A stretch of DNA of 5,529 bases from Rhodospirillaceae bacterium (GTDB lineage: Bacteria; Pseudomonadota; Alphaproteobacteria; Rhodospirillales; Rhodospirillaceae), in the NCBI GenBank assembly GCA_016937315.1, contig JAFGWD010000308.1, positions 1-5,529 on the forward strand, written 5' to 3'. The translations under genes and the position numbers were made by a program. The notes under the pieces are model-generated. The model did no database searches. It was not told where the DNA came from and worked only from the letters and a program-made list of their open reading frames with translations. Positions 4,881-5,529 of this stretch are shown one piece after another (within the stretch, counting starts at the first letter, position 1; each line of letters opens with the position of its first letter).

Positions 4881-5022
4881 CGGAGGCCTGTGAGGACGGT
4901 GGAAACCGTTGCGGTGATGCCAGTGTCGCGGCGGGTCGGTTTTGTCTTCTGCTTTCCCGTTTGTGTTTAAGGTGTTGCCATCGCCGTGACGTTATAACGC
5001 CGGTTTTGGCGTATGGACGCTG
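4881..5022 (+). other. Leader between riboswitch 2 and the cbiZ start region
   Basis: No credible gene is present. Small hairpins are visible: ACGGT/ACCGT with GGAA loop (4896-4909), CGCC/GGCG (4998-5011) and GCGT/ACGC (5009-5020), the last two mutually exclusive. A 10-bp palindrome CGTTATAACG lies at 4990-4999. A run of T-rich sequence around 4940-4965 follows the possible AAACCG/CGGTTT stem, so weak termination there cannot be excluded. Confidence 0.4.
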
Positions 5023-5041
5023 CCTTGGGGGCAAGGGGGAG
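5023..5041 (+). promoter_or_regulatory. cbiZ ribosome binding site with a hairpin over its 5' part
   Basis: AAGGGGGAG (5033-5041) is a strong Shine-Dalgarno set close to the ATG at 5044. CCTTG (5023-5027) pairs perfectly with CAAGG (5032-5036) across a GGGG loop, hiding part of it. This fits the translational control usual for Gram-negative cobalamin riboswitches, although how the aptamer would be linked to this hairpin is not evident. Confidence 0.45.
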
Positions 5042-5043
5042 AC

Positions 5044-5529
5044 ATGTTGGTTCAGCGTTTTTTTGGGGCGATTGATCTTCATCGCGACGAAAAGTTCGTG
5101 TCTTTGCGTTTTCGCACACCATTCCGGGTGATCTCGACTTGCCCGGCCCATGGTGGCGTGCGCGAAGGGTTGGACCTTGTGTTCAATCATCAATCCTGTG
5201 AACCCAAAGGCCACATGATGCCCGCCTTGATTGCCGCGCATCGTGACGCGGCACGCTATTCCGAAGCCATAATGCGGGCACACGATCTGCCGGGTCTTCA
5301 AGGCGCAGGGCTGGGGACGGCTGCAAACATGCACAATTTGTGCATTGCAGAGAAAACCTATCGGGATCTATCCGTAGTGGCACTGGCGACCGGCGGTGTG
5401 GAAACCAATGCGGCGCGGGCGGGTGATCCGGCCTCTTACTACGAATACGGTGGTGTCTTCGAAAAAAGGGGAGATATCGGCCCAGAAACGCCGGGTACGA
5501 TTAATATTATTGTTGCCACGAACACGCCA
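5044..5529 (+). CDS. cbiZ: Adenosylcobinamide amidohydrolase CbiZ, N-terminal part; 3' end outside window
   Basis: The frame runs from ATG 5044 to the window end without a stop: 162 residues of an expected 200 or somewhat more. CbiZ cleaves the aminopropanol amide of adenosylcobinamide (and, in Rhodobacter, of adenosylpseudocobalamin) to give adenosylcobyric acid. This feeds salvaged or unsuitable corrinoids back into cobalamin assembly in the cytoplasm. Recognition rests on the family blocks GLGTAANMHN (89-98), ATGGVETNAARAGDPA (115-130) followed by SYYE, and GTINIIVATN (151-160). No signal peptide or membrane segment is seen. The start is supported by AAGGGGGAG at 5033-5041; the next in-frame ATG would remove conserved N-terminal sequence. 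Its own cobalamin riboswitch indicates repression by adenosylcobalamin. Proximity to mutAB-meaB links salvage to a B12-dependent enzyme. Confidence 0.92.
   Translation, partial: MLVQRFFGAIDLHRDEKFVSLRFRTPFRVISTCPAHGGVREGLDLVFNHQSCEPKGHMMPALIAAHRDAARYSEAIMRAHDLPGLQGAGLGTAANMHNLCIAEKTYRDLSVVALATGGVETNAARAGDPASYYEYGGVFEKRGDIGPETPGTINIIVATNTP

Noticed and set aside
4917..4970. 17-codon ORF in the cbiZ leader as a leader peptide
   Set aside because: No Shine-Dalgarno precedes its ATG and the peptide has no run of diagnostic codons.
4727..5131. 134-codon and 78-codon + strand frames starting in riboswitch 2
   Set aside because: Both begin within the aptamer and the longer overlaps cbiZ out of frame; no ribosome binding site or family supports them.
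4693..5334. 213-codon open frame on the - strand
   Set aside because: It runs antisense across riboswitch 2 and into cbiZ, both strongly supported on the + strand, and its product shows no recognisable features.
1..5529. CRISPR arrays, insertion sequences, tRNA or rRNA genes
   Set aside because: No regularly spaced repeats, transposase frames with terminal inverted repeats, cloverleaf patterns or rRNA sequence were seen.

Overview
The window looks like a piece of an alphaproteobacterial chromosome. MeaB closely resembles, from memory, the Methylobacterium-type proteins; base composition is moderately GC-rich; and genes are packed with ATGA overlaps. A Rhodospirillales-like host is possible, but nothing here fixes the genus. 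Everything convincing is on the + strand and concerns vitamin B12.

Positions 1-3934 hold a methylmalonyl-CoA mutase operon: the C-terminal third of the small subunit (mutA, cut by the window start), the complete large catalytic subunit (mutB) and the G-protein chaperone meaB. Each junction is a 4-base ATGA overlap, so the three are almost certainly translationally coupled. The mutase uses adenosylcobalamin to interconvert methylmalonyl-CoA and succinyl-CoA, and MeaB loads and protects that cofactor.

Positions 3935-5043 are 1.1 kb without a recognisable protein gene but full of RNA regulation. They contain: a promoter overlapping a 15-bp perfect palindrome that resembles a Zur box core; a full cobalamin riboswitch (about 4001-4185); a candidate attenuator (4256-4286); about 270 bases of dense, partly competing stem-loops with only short doubtful ORFs; a strong intrinsic terminator (4559-4595); a second copy of the TATAGTATAAC motif; a second full cobalamin riboswitch (about 4674-4858); and a leader with a possible aptamer-disrupting helix and a hairpin at the ribosome binding site.

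Position 5044 to the window end is the first 162 codons of cbiZ, an adenosylcobinamide amidohydrolase for salvaging and remodelling corrinoids. The window therefore joins a B12-consuming enzyme and its cofactor chaperone to a B12-repressible salvage gene. The least explained part is the first riboswitch: its transcript ends at 4595 without an identifiable gene, so it may control a small RNA or small protein. One C-rich stretch of that RNA is complementary over 8 bases to the cbiZ Shine-Dalgarno sequence. These RNA proposals come from pairings read by eye and have not been tested by folding software, comparative alignment or experiment.
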